Source: an uncultured Paracoccaceae bacterium
GTDB taxonomy: Bacteria > Pseudomonadota > Alphaproteobacteria > Rhodobacterales > Rhodobacteraceae
DNA length: 64,000 nucleotides
Reading direction: 5' to 3'
NCBI GenBank assembly: GCA_947493335.1
Contig: CANLQO010000005.1
Span: forward strand, 62,001-126,000
In this document: piece after piece, positions 1 to 8,496 of the stretch
Layout: each line of letters starts with the position of its first letter
Position numbering within the stretch: position 1 is the stretch's first letter
Notes under the pieces: model-generated
What the model was told of the DNA's origin: nothing
The model's input: only the letters and a program-made list of their open reading frames with translations
The model's database searches: none
Program-made: the position numbers and the translations under genes

Positions 1-1001
1 CGGCGCACCCGCGGATCAATCAGCGCAAGAATGATATCGGCAATCAGATTGCCAATCACCAGCAGCACGGCCACCAGCAGAAAGATCGCGGCGATCACAT
101 ACATATCGCGGTCCGTCACGGACGAGATAATCAGCGGCCCAAGTGTCGGGATGCCCAGCACCAGCGCGATCTCAATCTCGCCCTTGATCATGTAGTCAAA
201 GCGATTGCCAATATTCATCACCACCGGATGCAATGCATTCGGGACGGCGTGGCGGAACAACACCTTGCGCCGCCCCAATCCCTTGGCCCGTGCGGTTTCA
301 ATGTATTGCGCGTTCATCACGTCCAGCAGGTTGCCGCGCATCATACGGGTCGTATAGGCCTGCCCGGCCCAGATCGAGACCAGCAGGATCGGCCAGACAT
401 GCAGAAACAGGTTCCACAGCTTCGCAAGCGACATGCCTTCCTGCACCTGAAACTGCGGTGAATAAAGCGCGCCGATATAGGGAGAGTGCCAGACAAAGGC
501 CAACAGATAGAGCAGGATCAGCGCGATCACGAATTTCGGGATCACAATCCCCAGAAAGGCCACAAGCGTCGCCACCGTGTCGCCCCAGCGGTACTGGTTG
601 GTGGCGGCATAGATGCCCAGAAAGACACCAATGGTCTGCCCGACGACAAGCGTGACAAGTGCGATGCCAATCGTGCGCCACAGCCGCAGGTCGATCACCT
701 CGGTGACGGGTCGGTTTTGGGTAAAGGACATGCCGAAATCACCGGCAAAGACGATGTTCTTGATCCAGACCCAGTATTGCACATAAAGCGGCTGATCGAG
801 GCCAAGCCGTTCGCGCATCAACTCTGCCTGCGGCATCAGCGCCTCTCGGCTTTGTCCTGTCTGCGCCATCGTGCGGCCCAGCCAGCCATCGACAAAATCG
901 CCCGGCACGGCAGTGATGATCAGAAATGTCGCAATGGATATGCCGATCAACAGCGGAATCGTGATCAGGATCCGATACGCAATGAATTGCAGAAATGCCA
1001 A
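1..1001 (-). CDS. ABC transporter permease, DppB/OppB family (3' end outside window)
   Basis: This is an inner-membrane permease of a family-5 (peptide/opine/sugar-type) ABC importer. Reading the minus strand from a TTG at 1001 gives an open frame to the window edge. The TTG follows a GGAGGG ribosome site by six bases. The product begins with a hydrophobic segment (LAFLQFIAYRILITIPLLIG), continues through a loop containing RERLGLDQPL and FGMSFTQNRPV as in DppB proteins, and carries the EAA-type cytoplasmic loop (ETARAKGLGRRKVLFRHAVP) about two thirds along. Several further membrane segments follow. It lies 76 bases downstream of the binding-protein gene on the same strand, so the two form one operon, presumably continuing left into a second permease and ATPases. 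The substrate cannot be told from sequence. Confidence 0.9.
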   Translation of the reverse strand, partial: MAFLQFIAYRILITIPLLIGISIATFLIITAVPGDFVDGWLGRTMAQTGQSREALMPQAELMRERLGLDQPLYVQYWVWIKNIVFAGDFGMSFTQNRPVTEVIDLRLWRTIGIALVTLVVGQTIGVFLGIYAATNQYRWGDTVATLVAFLGIVIPKFVIALILLYLLAFVWHSPYIGALYSPQFQVQEGMSLAKLWNLFLHVWPILLVSIWAGQAYTTRMMRGNLLDVMNAQYIETARAKGLGRRKVLFRHAVPNALHPVVMNIGNRFDYMIKGEIEIALVLGIPTLGPLIISSVTDRDMYVIAAIFLLVAVLLVIGNLIADIILALIDPRVR

Positions 1002-1077
1002 TGAACGCCCTCCCCAGCGGCCATAGAGGCGCGGCCATCAGTCATGACAGCCGCGCCAATCCCACGATAGTTACGGA

Positions 1078-3081
1078 TCAGTATTCCGCAATCGTATCAG
1101 GGAGGACCTCTTCTTCCTGCATCGCGGCAGGTGTCCACAGACGTTCACGGATCACACCATCCTCGGCCCATTCGTACATAAAGACAGGCGTGCCGGGGTG
1201 CGCGTTCTTGATCCGCTTGTTGACCAGCAGGGCCGCAGGCACCTGCACCGAACCGATGGTATAGACATTTTCGGTTGCGATCCGTTGCAGATCACGGGCC
1301 AGCGCGGCCTGCTCTTCTGCATCGCTGGTGGACTGGAATGCCGCCAGTTTCGCCGCCATTTCCTCTTCGAACGGCAAGCGATCACCGCCGTCGTTGAAGT
1401 GCGGACAGCTTGGACCCGCAGGCCAGCTGCGGCAGCTTTCACGCGTCGGCAAGATCACGTTTTCGCGGCCCATCACGGCCGTAAAGGCCCCACCGGTAAA
1501 GTTGGTATCGGCTGTGGTCTGGTCCACCGTGCGGATGTTGATGCGAATGCCAATCTCTTCCAGCTGCGACGCAATGGCCTCAAGCTGTTTGCGGTCAGCA
1601 TTGGCGTTGTCACCGACCTCGACCGAGATCACGACATTGTCGCCGCCGCCGGGCAGGTTGCGCACGCCATCACCGTCCGTGTCTGTCACGTCCAGACCGT
1701 CCAGCAGTGCCATGGCACCTGCCTGATCGTAGGGCGTGAAGACGGAAGAGGCGGCGTCATAATACGGCGACCCCGTCGCAAAACCGCCCACATAGGGATA
1801 GGCAAACGGCCCACGGGCCAGCGCCTGACCGATCGCATCACGATCCAGCGCGTGGCTCAGCGCCTTGCGGAAATCAAGCTCCCGGAACAGCATCCGCAGC
1901 GCCTTTTCGCCCTCATCCTCGGCACCTGCGGCATCAAGGTTCAGTGTCAGACGCCAGGCCAGAACGCGGGGGCCAAAGTTCGCCCGCACCGGGCTTGCAT
2001 CATCCTGACTTTGCTTGAGCGCTTCAACGTAATTGCCGGGGTCTTCCATGTTGGAAAAGTCACCCGTGCCGGCAACGGCCTGCGCTGTCCGGTCGCCCCA
2101 TGTGGACAGACGGAAGTGCATTTCGTTGAAGTAAGGCAGCTGCTGACCGCTTTCATCGACTTTGAAATAATACGGATTGCGCCGCATGATCACTAATTCA
2201 TCCGGACGATGCACAACCGGCACCCATGCCCCCAGCACCACAGGCGGCAGCACGTCATTGGGCAAGGCCTGCGTATAGCCGTCATATGTGGCGCCGTCCG
2301 CATAGTCGGGATGAGAGGCCTTCAGAATGTGGCTTGGTCCGGGACAACCCTGAATATAGGCCAAATTCTCGACGATCGTTTCAGCCTGCGGTGAAGCAAA
2401 GACGAACTTGAAGGTATAGTCGTCAATGACCTCCATCGCCGCTCCACCGCCAAAGCTGTCTTTGGCCATCCGCGATGCGATGTTCTCGTTTTGCACATTG
2501 TCTTCGTACCAGAAGCGGACATCTTCGACATCAAAGGCATCGCCGTCGGACCACTTGACGCCCTGCATCAGATTGATGGTCAGTTCGGTGTTGGTGTCGT
2601 TCCAGCTCCAGCTTTGGGCAAGATTTGGCAGTGGTCCGGTCTGATCCTCGGCCTTGACCTGCCAACGCGGACCCTGCCGCACGAGGCATTCCTGCATCGC
2701 CATGTTGATGCCACCCCAGCCCTGATGCTGACCTGCCATCCAGTTCCAGCCTTCGGGGCGACCACCGATCACGTGGCGAAATACGCCGCCATATTCGCCA
2801 ATGCCATCAACCATCGCGCCGGTCTTGAACACAATGGGTTCGGCAGGCAGACGATCCTCTACCGGGGGCAAGGCACCTGACGCAACCATCGCGTCCAGCA
2901 TGGGGGCTTGGGAATAGCTTCCCAGCGATCCGTGGGCGTAGATATCACCGCGCCCGATCAGTTCATATTCAAGCCCTGACAGGCTTTGCTCTGGCGGCAT
3001 TTCTTCGGCTGCTGCCAGGGTGCCAACCGACATCAAAGCGGTCGTCAGGCCAAGCGCCATCCGCATCCTATTGTGGATCAT
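1078..3081 (-). CDS. ABC transporter substrate-binding protein, family 5 (SBP_bac_5)
   Basis: This is the periplasmic solute receptor for the adjacent permease. I take the ATG at 3081 because GGGAGG lies just upstream and the product then starts with a clean signal peptide (MIHNRMRMALGLTTALMSVG, cleavage near AAA-EE). An upstream ATG would add a charged tail before it. The mature protein of about 640 residues is long for the family but has its hallmarks: GGVFRHV near the start, a stretch like YELTINLMQGVKWSDGDAF with VEDVRFWYED, and FRKALSHALDRDAIGQ in the middle. The long N-terminal segment before GGVFRHV is a trait of an unusual family-5 subgroup. It is transcribed away from an AraC-type gene that probably controls it. 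Ligand unknown. Confidence 0.9.
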   Translation of the reverse strand: MIHNRMRMALGLTTALMSVGTLAAAEEMPPEQSLSGLEYELIGRGDIYAHGSLGSYSQAPMLDAMVASGALPPVEDRLPAEPIVFKTGAMVDGIGEYGGVFRHVIGGRPEGWNWMAGQHQGWGGINMAMQECLVRQGPRWQVKAEDQTGPLPNLAQSWSWNDTNTELTINLMQGVKWSDGDAFDVEDVRFWYEDNVQNENIASRMAKDSFGGGAAMEVIDDYTFKFVFASPQAETIVENLAYIQGCPGPSHILKASHPDYADGATYDGYTQALPNDVLPPVVLGAWVPVVHRPDELVIMRRNPYYFKVDESGQQLPYFNEMHFRLSTWGDRTAQAVAGTGDFSNMEDPGNYVEALKQSQDDASPVRANFGPRVLAWRLTLNLDAAGAEDEGEKALRMLFRELDFRKALSHALDRDAIGQALARGPFAYPYVGGFATGSPYYDAASSVFTPYDQAGAMALLDGLDVTDTDGDGVRNLPGGGDNVVISVEVGDNANADRKQLEAIASQLEEIGIRINIRTVDQTTADTNFTGGAFTAVMGRENVILPTRESCRSWPAGPSCPHFNDGGDRLPFEEEMAAKLAAFQSTSDAEEQAALARDLQRIATENVYTIGSVQVPAALLVNKRIKNAHPGTPVFMYEWAEDGVIRERLWTPAAMQEEEVLPDTIAEY

Positions 3082-3246
3082 CACCAATTTCCTCCCTTTG
3101 GTCATCACTGGCCGCAATAAGACAGGGTCGCCTTGAAACTGTCTTGCGCGGGAATCTGAAAGGCTTCCGGAAAATCACACTGCGCTTGTCGATATCCGAC
3201 AGAGCTTGTTACGCTCAATTACCCCAGCAATTTCGGGACAACGGAT

Positions 3247-4125
3247 ATGCCGCCGGATTTCGACAACCACTCGGCCATTGATGACTACCACCTCATCACA
3301 CAGGGGCACGGGATTTTCCTGCAACACCACGTCCCAAACGCGATGGACGAACCCTATCATGTGCATCCGTCGATCGAGGTGAACTACCTGCAAAACTGCG
3401 AGATGGATTATTCCTTTGGCGGCCGCACCGTGACCGTGCCAGAGCAGCGGTTTTGCATCTTCTGGGCGGCGCAACCACATCGGGTTCTGGATGTCCGCGG
3501 CACAGGCAAGATCACCAATGCTTACGTCTCGCTTGAAGAATTCTGGTCCTGGCCCCTGCCCAGCGATTTTGTGAACGCGATACTTGCGGGCGGCGTGGTC
3601 ATTGCCAACCGGGCCCGGCGCGACGATGCCCCGTTGGCCGAACGGTTCGCCCGCGAGGTGGCCAGCAATTCCGACCAGATGAGCCGCTTGCACTGTCTTG
3701 AACTTCAGTCACGGATCACACGGCTTGCCATCACGGGCTGGGAATTGATCGCGCCACCCCGTGCCGATGCTGACGCAACACGGATCGGCGGCAATGCGAT
3801 CTTTCATTTTGAAAAGATACTGCGCTATATCGCCACTCACTACATCGAGGCCATCACGCTGGGGGATGTCGCGAAGGCCGCGAATGTGTCCGAAAACTAT
3901 GCCAACACGCTGAGCAAAAAAATCATCGGCACCACGATCAAGGCGCATATCACCAACGTCCGGGTCTACCGCGCACGCATGTTGCTGGCCGGGACAGAGG
4001 ACAAGATTATCAGCATCGCGCTGGACAGCGGCTTTCGCTCTTTGTCGTCATTCTACGAGGCGTTTCACAAACTTGTCGGCTGCAGCCCGGCAGAGTTCAG
4101 ATCACAGGTGCAACTGCGCGGCTGA
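3247..4125 (+). CDS. AraC-family transcriptional regulator
   Basis: This 292-residue DNA-binding regulator has an N-terminal cupin-like sensor half (residues about 25-110, with HVHPSIEVNYLQ and a following beta-rich stretch) and a C-terminal AraC double helix-turn-helix (about residues 185-288). In the latter, ITLGDVAKAANVSENYANTL is the first HTH and IISIALDSGFRSLSSFYEAF the second, followed by the usual GCSPAEFR ending. It is divergent from the ABC binding-protein gene, with about 165 bases between the starts, so it most likely regulates the importer in response to its ligand. No strong ribosome site precedes the ATG. Family assignment is firm; the effector is unknown. Confidence 0.92.
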   Translation: MPPDFDNHSAIDDYHLITQGHGIFLQHHVPNAMDEPYHVHPSIEVNYLQNCEMDYSFGGRTVTVPEQRFCIFWAAQPHRVLDVRGTGKITNAYVSLEEFWSWPLPSDFVNAILAGGVVIANRARRDDAPLAERFAREVASNSDQMSRLHCLELQSRITRLAITGWELIAPPRADADATRIGGNAIFHFEKILRYIATHYIEAITLGDVAKAANVSENYANTLSKKIIGTTIKAHITNVRVYRARMLLAGTEDKIISIALDSGFRSLSSFYEAFHKLVGCSPAEFRSQVQLRG

Positions 4126-4283
4126 CTGGAACGGCTTGTCTGTCTTGAGGCCATGACCCCCCTGCCCTATCGGTCGCCCATTGCTTTGCCGGGCCACAGG
4201 TGAGGGTGCGAAATCTGGCGCAAGTGATGGCAATTCTGACTATAGAAATGCTAAGCTATTGATTTTCAACATTTTTCTTGGCC

Positions 4284-4299
4284 TTTTCGCGTGCGAAAA
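4284..4299. repeat. parS-like palindrome 1, directly after parB
   Basis: The site reads TTTTCGC-GT-GCGAAAA and abuts the parB stop codon. It is the longest member of a palindrome family (core TTTCGC-N-GCGAAA) seen only around parA-parB in my reading, and is therefore a candidate centromere site bound by this ParB. Confidence 0.6.
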
Positions 4300-5349
4300 T
4301 CACGCAGGCTTGTCGAAAAACGTGCATAGCGCCGCGATTGCATCGTCGATCAGGTCAGAGGTGACCCCCTGCCCTGTCACCCGAATGACAAAGCCGTCCG
4401 GCCCCTCTTCTTTTCGCAGCGAAATGCCCGATTCCAATGCGATCACTTCGGACCGCAACTTGGCGCGCGCGGGCTTGCGGCCGCGCTTGGCGACCTTGAT
4501 CGGCCCCGCCTCAACTACCGCCAGCACCTTTTCGATCTGCGTCCATTCCTGTTCCGGCGTGTCAAAATCGCTGGCCGCCAACACGTCGCGCAAATCGTCC
4601 AGTGCGCCCTGACGAATGACGCCGAACACGCGCAGGCCGCGCCGCTCTGACATGTCTTCGGGAAACTTCAACAAATCGCCCAACAACTCGAACACCTCGG
4701 CAAAGGATTTGACCTTGGATCGTTTCGCGGCCGAGCTATTGGCGAAGAGCGACTTGATCGCTTCATCAACAGAGGCAAAGGCCCCCTGCTGCGCAGCGAG
4801 CACCGCGATCCGGCCGCGTTCATAATGGCTAAGGTTTTCGCGGATTTCGTTTTCTTCGACCATCGCGACAAAGGCCGCGGCCTGTTCGGCCTTGGGTCGC
4901 ACCAGCGCCTTGATCGCGGGACGTGACAGGCGGCGCATCGCCTCTAATCGGCGATAGCCGGACAACAGGTGGTATTCACCCGACGCACCTTCGTAAACCT
5001 CGATCGGCAGACGCAACCCGTGATCGCGGATGGACGTCGTCAGTTCTTCCAGCGCCTCGTCTTCCAAAACAACCCGGTCGCGCACCATCTCGCTGGTGAC
5101 GATCTGTGACAGGGGCAATTCTTCGATCAGACGCCCCGCCTCGCGGGCCTCACGCAGGGCCTGCGCGTCCAGACGGTCCAACTGCTGCTGCGCAGGCTCA
5201 GCGGCGCTCAGCGCGGCGCTTTCCGCCGCGACAGAGGCAATGGGTGCGGTACCGGGATTGGGTCGTCCGGGTTTTTCGCTGCGAAATTCCGCGTCCAGTG
5301 CGGCGAGTTCTTCGGCTGTCGGGGCCGTCAGGCGAGTGCGTTTGGCCAT
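4300..5349 (-). CDS. parB: ParB-family plasmid partition protein
   Basis: This centromere-binding protein works with the upstream ParA to segregate the replicon. The 349-residue product has a variable N-terminus, a ParB/Srx nuclease-like fold at about residues 65-150 (DHGLRLPIEVYE, then LSGYRRLEAMRRL, the GxRR-type motif) and a helix-turn-helix region with ENEIRENLSHYERGRI, the usual ParB box II signature. A basic C-terminal part (KVAKRGRKPARAKLRSEV) follows. Its ATG lies three bases after the parA stop, and the ribosome site (AAAGGG/AGGGA) overlaps the end of parA, so the two are translationally coupled. Two of the TTTCGC-N-GCGAAA palindromes lie inside this gene. Confidence 0.93.
   Translation of the reverse strand: MAKRTRLTAPTAEELAALDAEFRSEKPGRPNPGTAPIASVAAESAALSAAEPAQQQLDRLDAQALREAREAGRLIEELPLSQIVTSEMVRDRVVLEDEALEELTTSIRDHGLRLPIEVYEGASGEYHLLSGYRRLEAMRRLSRPAIKALVRPKAEQAAAFVAMVEENEIRENLSHYERGRIAVLAAQQGAFASVDEAIKSLFANSSAAKRSKVKSFAEVFELLGDLLKFPEDMSERRGLRVFGVIRQGALDDLRDVLAASDFDTPEQEWTQIEKVLAVVEAGPIKVAKRGRKPARAKLRSEVIALESGISLRKEEGPDGFVIRVTGQGVTSDLIDDAIAALCTFFDKPA
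4412..4424. repeat. parS-like palindrome 2, inside parB 3' end
   Basis: A perfect 13-bp palindrome, TTTCGC-A-GCGAAA, lies in codons for ISLRKEE near the parB C-terminus. It has the same core as the sites at 5274, 6595 and after the stop codon. Confidence 0.55.
5274..5286. repeat. parS-like palindrome 3, inside parB 5' end
   Basis: A perfect 13-bp palindrome, TTTCGC-T-GCGAAA, lies in codons for EFRSEK about 20 residues into parB. It shares its core with the other sites of the par operon. Confidence 0.55.
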
Positions 5350-5352
5350 TCC

Positions 5353-6720
5353 CTACCCTTTCTGATCCATCTGTTGGTCGCGCCACCAGCTTCCCAGCAG
5401 CACCTCTTTCACTTCGGCCCAGGTGCGATCGAACGTCTCGCGGCCCCGGACATAGGTATCGCGGTTGAAGTCGCGATAATCTGATTCGTAGATCCCGTTC
5501 ACATGTTCCCCAGCCTGCCCGACCATTGCGGTCATTTCCTGCCGGTAGGTCGTCATGAAGTCGCCAAAGTAGGCCTGAATGACATTCGCCAGATCGGTCT
5601 GTTGCGCGGCGTCAAAGCGGGTAATCAGGGCACGCACCGCATCCCATTCGAACTTCATCTCAGGCAGGCCCTGCTGTCGGCGCACGGCATTTTCACCGTC
5701 CTCGATGCTGGCGAATGTGCTGTAGAGCATGTCAAAGAAACGGCCCGTGCTGTCGAATTCCAGAAAAGAGGCCCCAAGCGGCACCAGCAGAATGTCAGAG
5801 GCCGCCAGCGCGTTGATTGTCAGATACCCCAGCGCAGGGGGCGTATCGAGCAGTACAATATCATATTCGTCTAACAACCCCTCACTCGACAGTGCGGTGC
5901 CAAGCGCGTCCCAAAGCGGCCAGGACCGCAACTGCATCCGCCAGACAGGCACCTGAAACTCGGCCCAATACAGATTCAGCTGGGCGCCGATCAGGTCGAT
6001 GTTGGGCCAATGGGTCGGCTGGATCAGGTCGCGGGCTTGCATCCCACGGGCCGCCTGAAGCGTTTCATCAAGGGGCAGGGGGGTCGCGCGGCTACGGTTC
6101 TCTAGCTCCACATGCAGGGCATAATCCTTGGCCATCAGGGGAAAGGCGGTTTTCCATTCATCCTCGACCGTGCCGCCCATGATCGATGTCATCGAGCCCT
6201 GACTGTCCAGATCGATCACCAGCACCTTGTAGCCGTCCAGCGCCGCTGACATCGCCAGATGTGCCGCAGTCGAGGTCTTGCCGACGCCGCCTTTGAAATT
6301 GGCAACGGCGATCACCTTGGCGGGCGCCCCGTCGGGCCGATAGGGCAGGTAGTCACGATCTGCGGCACCTTCGGCAGCAAAGTGCTGGCGCAGGGCGATG
6401 ATCTCATCAAGCGTAAACCATTTTGATCCACCCTCACCGGTGCCCTGTGGCAAATTGGGATGCGCTTTCAACACGCGCCGAAAATGCGCTGGCGCTACGG
6501 GGATCAAATAGCGGCACACTTCCCACGTGGAAAAGCGACGCAGGCGTTTCGACCCATCCGGCGCGTGACCTCGCTTGGCAAGATCATCGCGCCCTTTCGC
6601 TGCGAAAGCCGCCGCTTTGGCAAACCGGGTTGTATCGATTGGCCCGGTCAGCTTTTCTGCTGCTGCGGCCGGATCGATGTTCATATAGCTGGGGATGGGG
6701 GGCTTGGGCTGTGATGGCAT
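5353..6720 (-). CDS. parA: ParA-family partition ATPase
   Basis: This Walker-type ATPase drives replicon partition. The deviant Walker A motif KGGVGKTSTAAHLAM is followed by VLVIDLDSQGSMT (A' motif) and VLLDTPPALGYLTINAL (Walker B). Before the ATPase domain lie about 140 residues with a winged-helix-like region (FSTWEVCRYLIPVAP ... FTLDEIIALRQHF), as in large type Ia ParA/RepA proteins that autoregulate their operon. I place the start at the ATG at 6720 (MPSQPKPPIPSYMN). The frame is open to 6834, but the extra residues look non-coding. parB follows after three bases. Upstream lies the origin, and rep is divergent. One parS-like palindrome lies within the gene. Confidence 0.92.
   Translation of the reverse strand: MPSQPKPPIPSYMNIDPAAAAEKLTGPIDTTRFAKAAAFAAKGRDDLAKRGHAPDGSKRLRRFSTWEVCRYLIPVAPAHFRRVLKAHPNLPQGTGEGGSKWFTLDEIIALRQHFAAEGAADRDYLPYRPDGAPAKVIAVANFKGGVGKTSTAAHLAMSAALDGYKVLVIDLDSQGSMTSIMGGTVEDEWKTAFPLMAKDYALHVELENRSRATPLPLDETLQAARGMQARDLIQPTHWPNIDLIGAQLNLYWAEFQVPVWRMQLRSWPLWDALGTALSSEGLLDEYDIVLLDTPPALGYLTINALAASDILLVPLGASFLEFDSTGRFFDMLYSTFASIEDGENAVRRQQGLPEMKFEWDAVRALITRFDAAQQTDLANVIQAYFGDFMTTYRQEMTAMVGQAGEHVNGIYESDYRDFNRDTYVRGRETFDRTWAEVKEVLLGSWWRDQQMDQKG
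6595..6607. repeat. parS-like palindrome 4, inside parA 5' end
   Basis: A perfect 13-bp palindrome, TTTCGC-T-GCGAAA, is embedded in codons for AFAAKG near the start of parA. It has the same core as the other copies in the par operon. Confidence 0.55.
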
Positions 6721-6891
6721 GTACTTTGCTCGATATCCGCGATTTGAGTGGTTTTGCCCGAAACTGTCGCACATGTCAGGGTGGATTTGAACAAAAACCC
6801 CAAGAAAAGGTGCGCCTGTGGATGAAGACACCATATATTGAAGATTGATATCTGTCCTGCTGTTTAATGTATTATGGAATCTTTAGATTCT

Positions 6892-6904
6892 TTGCGCTGC
6901 GAAA
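6892..6904. repeat. Degenerate parS-like site upstream of parA
   Basis: The sequence TTGCGC-T-GCGAAA differs at one position in the left arm from the TTTCGC-N-GCGAAA core found in parA and parB. It lies in the origin upstream of the parA start. Confidence 0.35.
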
Positions 6905-6955
6905 ACACATATATATCAAAGCGCTATGGTGAGTTTGGGACCCGGCTACAGGGGC

Positions 6956-7008
6956 AAAGGTACCTGAATACGGGGTGAAAGGTGCCGCGTTTCGGTCTGA
7001 AGGGTGCC
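6956..7008. repeat. Three 22-bp-spaced iterons (AAAGGTACC / AAAGGTGCC / AAGGGTGCC)
   Basis: Three direct repeats with the core AARGGTRCC begin at 6956, 6978 and 7000, exactly 22 bases apart (two helical turns), each followed by a TTCGG/ACGGG-type element. This is the classic iteron arrangement bound by Rep_3 initiators. A further partial copy (GGCACG) follows weakly at about 7021. Confidence 0.75.
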
Positions 7009-7135
7009 GATTCGCGGGATGGCACGCATTCAGAGTCTGAATGGGCCGCAATAGGGTCTGAATTGCAGGTGATGCGCCGGAATACGTCCCGTAAACGGAT
7101 ACCCAAACGAAGGATGAACGCGGGTTCCTGACGAT

Positions 7136-7210
7136 GAAGGTACCTATCTACGGGATCATGCCTTCAAGTCGAAAGGTGCCAATGCAGCGCTTGAAACGGG
7201 ATACCTTTTC
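7136..7210. repeat. Further iteron-like copies near the rep start
   Basis: GAAGGTACC at 7136-7144 and AAAGGTGCC at 7172-7180 repeat the iteron core in the same orientation. AAAAGGTATCC is present on the opposite strand at about 7200-7210. These lie in the rep promoter and leader and could serve in autorepression or copy control by the initiator, as inverted iterons do in related plasmids. Confidence 0.6.
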
Positions 7211-7248
7211 GCGCAAGATTGCGCAAAGCCCGATACGAGGCGAGCAGG

Positions 7249-8430
7249 ATGACCGATTCGAAAACCAAACCAAAGCCGCCGGTGCTGACCGGGGCATTGC
7301 GCCGCGATGCGGTCAAAAAGAATGTCGCCGCAATCCATGTGAGCGGCAAGCTGACGTTGTTGCAACGCAAGCTGTCAAACGTGCTGTTGCTCAACGCCTA
7401 TGACACGCTGATCCACGACACCCGACACCGGATCGACGCACGGACCCTTTGCGCGATGGTCGGTTATAATTCCAATGACATCGATACCCTCAAGACCAGC
7501 CTGCGCGGGCTGGTGGAAACCTTGGCGGAGTGGGACATGCTGGACGAGAACGGACAGCAGGAATGGGGCGTGTCGAGCCTTTTGGCCTATGCCAAGCTGA
7601 AGGGCGGGGTCTGCGAATATGCCTATTCGGCCGCACTGGCGGAAAAGCTGCATGACCCCAAGGTCTTTGCCCTGATCAACCTGCACATTCAACGGCAGTT
7701 CACCAGCGGGCATGCGCTGGCGCTTTACGAGAACTGCTTTCGTTTTGTCCGCACCGGCAGCACCGGGTGGTGGTCGCTGGCGTTGTTCCGGCGGTTGATG
7801 GGGGTGGATAACAGCCCCTATTACGAGACGTTCAAACATCTGAACGCCAAGATCATCAAACCGGCGGTGGCCGAAGTGAATAAAACCTCTGACATCGTCG
7901 TCACGCCTGAGACACGGCGCATGGGACGGTCTGTGACCGATATCCGGTTTCTGATTTCAGAGAACCCGCAGCTTGGCATGATGAATATCGACGACGGTCA
8001 AGGGCTGCGGGCCACGCCGATCTATGACCGGTTGCGAGGGCAGGGGGTCAGTGACCGGCTGGCCCGGCAGTGGATTGCAGAGCATGGGGCAGACCGGTTG
8101 AGCGAAAAGCTGGACTATCTGCGCGGACGAAACGACGTCAAAAGCCCGGCGCGGTATCTGCAAGCCAGTCTTGCCGCCACGCCAAAAACCGCCAGCCCGC
8201 CCACCACGGAAAGATCGCGCAAGCTGGCGCGGGTCCGTGACGTTGTCGCTGGGCGCAGCCCGACCCAGCGCGACGCAGACCGGCGGTTGTTCCAAAGCAG
8301 GCTATCAGACCCGGCCGCGCGGCTTGATTTTGAAAACCACGGGTGGACGTCGGCGCTGAACGCCTCGGCGATCTTTGCATTCTGGGAAGACGTGCAACCC
8401 GGCATCTTCGATGAAGAGGCCACAGGATAG
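7249..8430 (+). CDS. repB: Plasmid replication initiator, Rep_3 superfamily (RepB type)
   Basis: This initiator binds the neighbouring iterons and opens the origin. I choose the ATG at 7249, preceded by GAGG/AGCAGG; the upstream TTG gives an extra basic tail. The 393-residue protein has the two winged-helix domains of Rep_3 proteins. The first includes LTLLQRKLSNVLLLNAYDTL and the ALYENCFRFVRTGSTGWWSL segment (typically ALRLYEYL.....G in the family). The second follows from about residue 190, with TDIRFLI. The C-terminal 120 residues are basic and less conserved. It is divergent from parA, the usual layout of RepB-type Roseobacter replicons. The gene symbol follows that usage. Confidence 0.88.
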   Translation: MTDSKTKPKPPVLTGALRRDAVKKNVAAIHVSGKLTLLQRKLSNVLLLNAYDTLIHDTRHRIDARTLCAMVGYNSNDIDTLKTSLRGLVETLAEWDMLDENGQQEWGVSSLLAYAKLKGGVCEYAYSAALAEKLHDPKVFALINLHIQRQFTSGHALALYENCFRFVRTGSTGWWSLALFRRLMGVDNSPYYETFKHLNAKIIKPAVAEVNKTSDIVVTPETRRMGRSVTDIRFLISENPQLGMMNIDDGQGLRATPIYDRLRGQGVSDRLARQWIAEHGADRLSEKLDYLRGRNDVKSPARYLQASLAATPKTASPPTTERSRKLARVRDVVAGRSPTQRDADRRLFQSRLSDPAARLDFENHGWTSALNASAIFAFWEDVQPGIFDEEATG

Positions 8431-8496
8431 GATGCGGCTGCGACGTTGATCGCATTGCCACAGCGCCCGAGTTTAGACGCCTAAGGGTGGGGGCGG

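Larger units (their letters stand above)
6721..7248. other. Putative replication origin region between parA and rep
   Basis: This stretch of about 530 bases has no credible gene and separates divergent parA and rep. Its left part is AT-rich (about 6838-6920, with runs such as ACACATATATATCAAA). Its right part carries repeated AAAGGTRCC elements described separately. AT-rich DNA plus iterons next to a Rep_3 initiator is the standard layout of an oriV. It must also hold the promoters of parA and rep. Confidence 0.7.

Noticed and set aside
7019-7030. Fourth iteron directly after the 22-bp array
   Set aside because: Only GGCAC matches loosely and the spacing is off; it is not counted as a copy.
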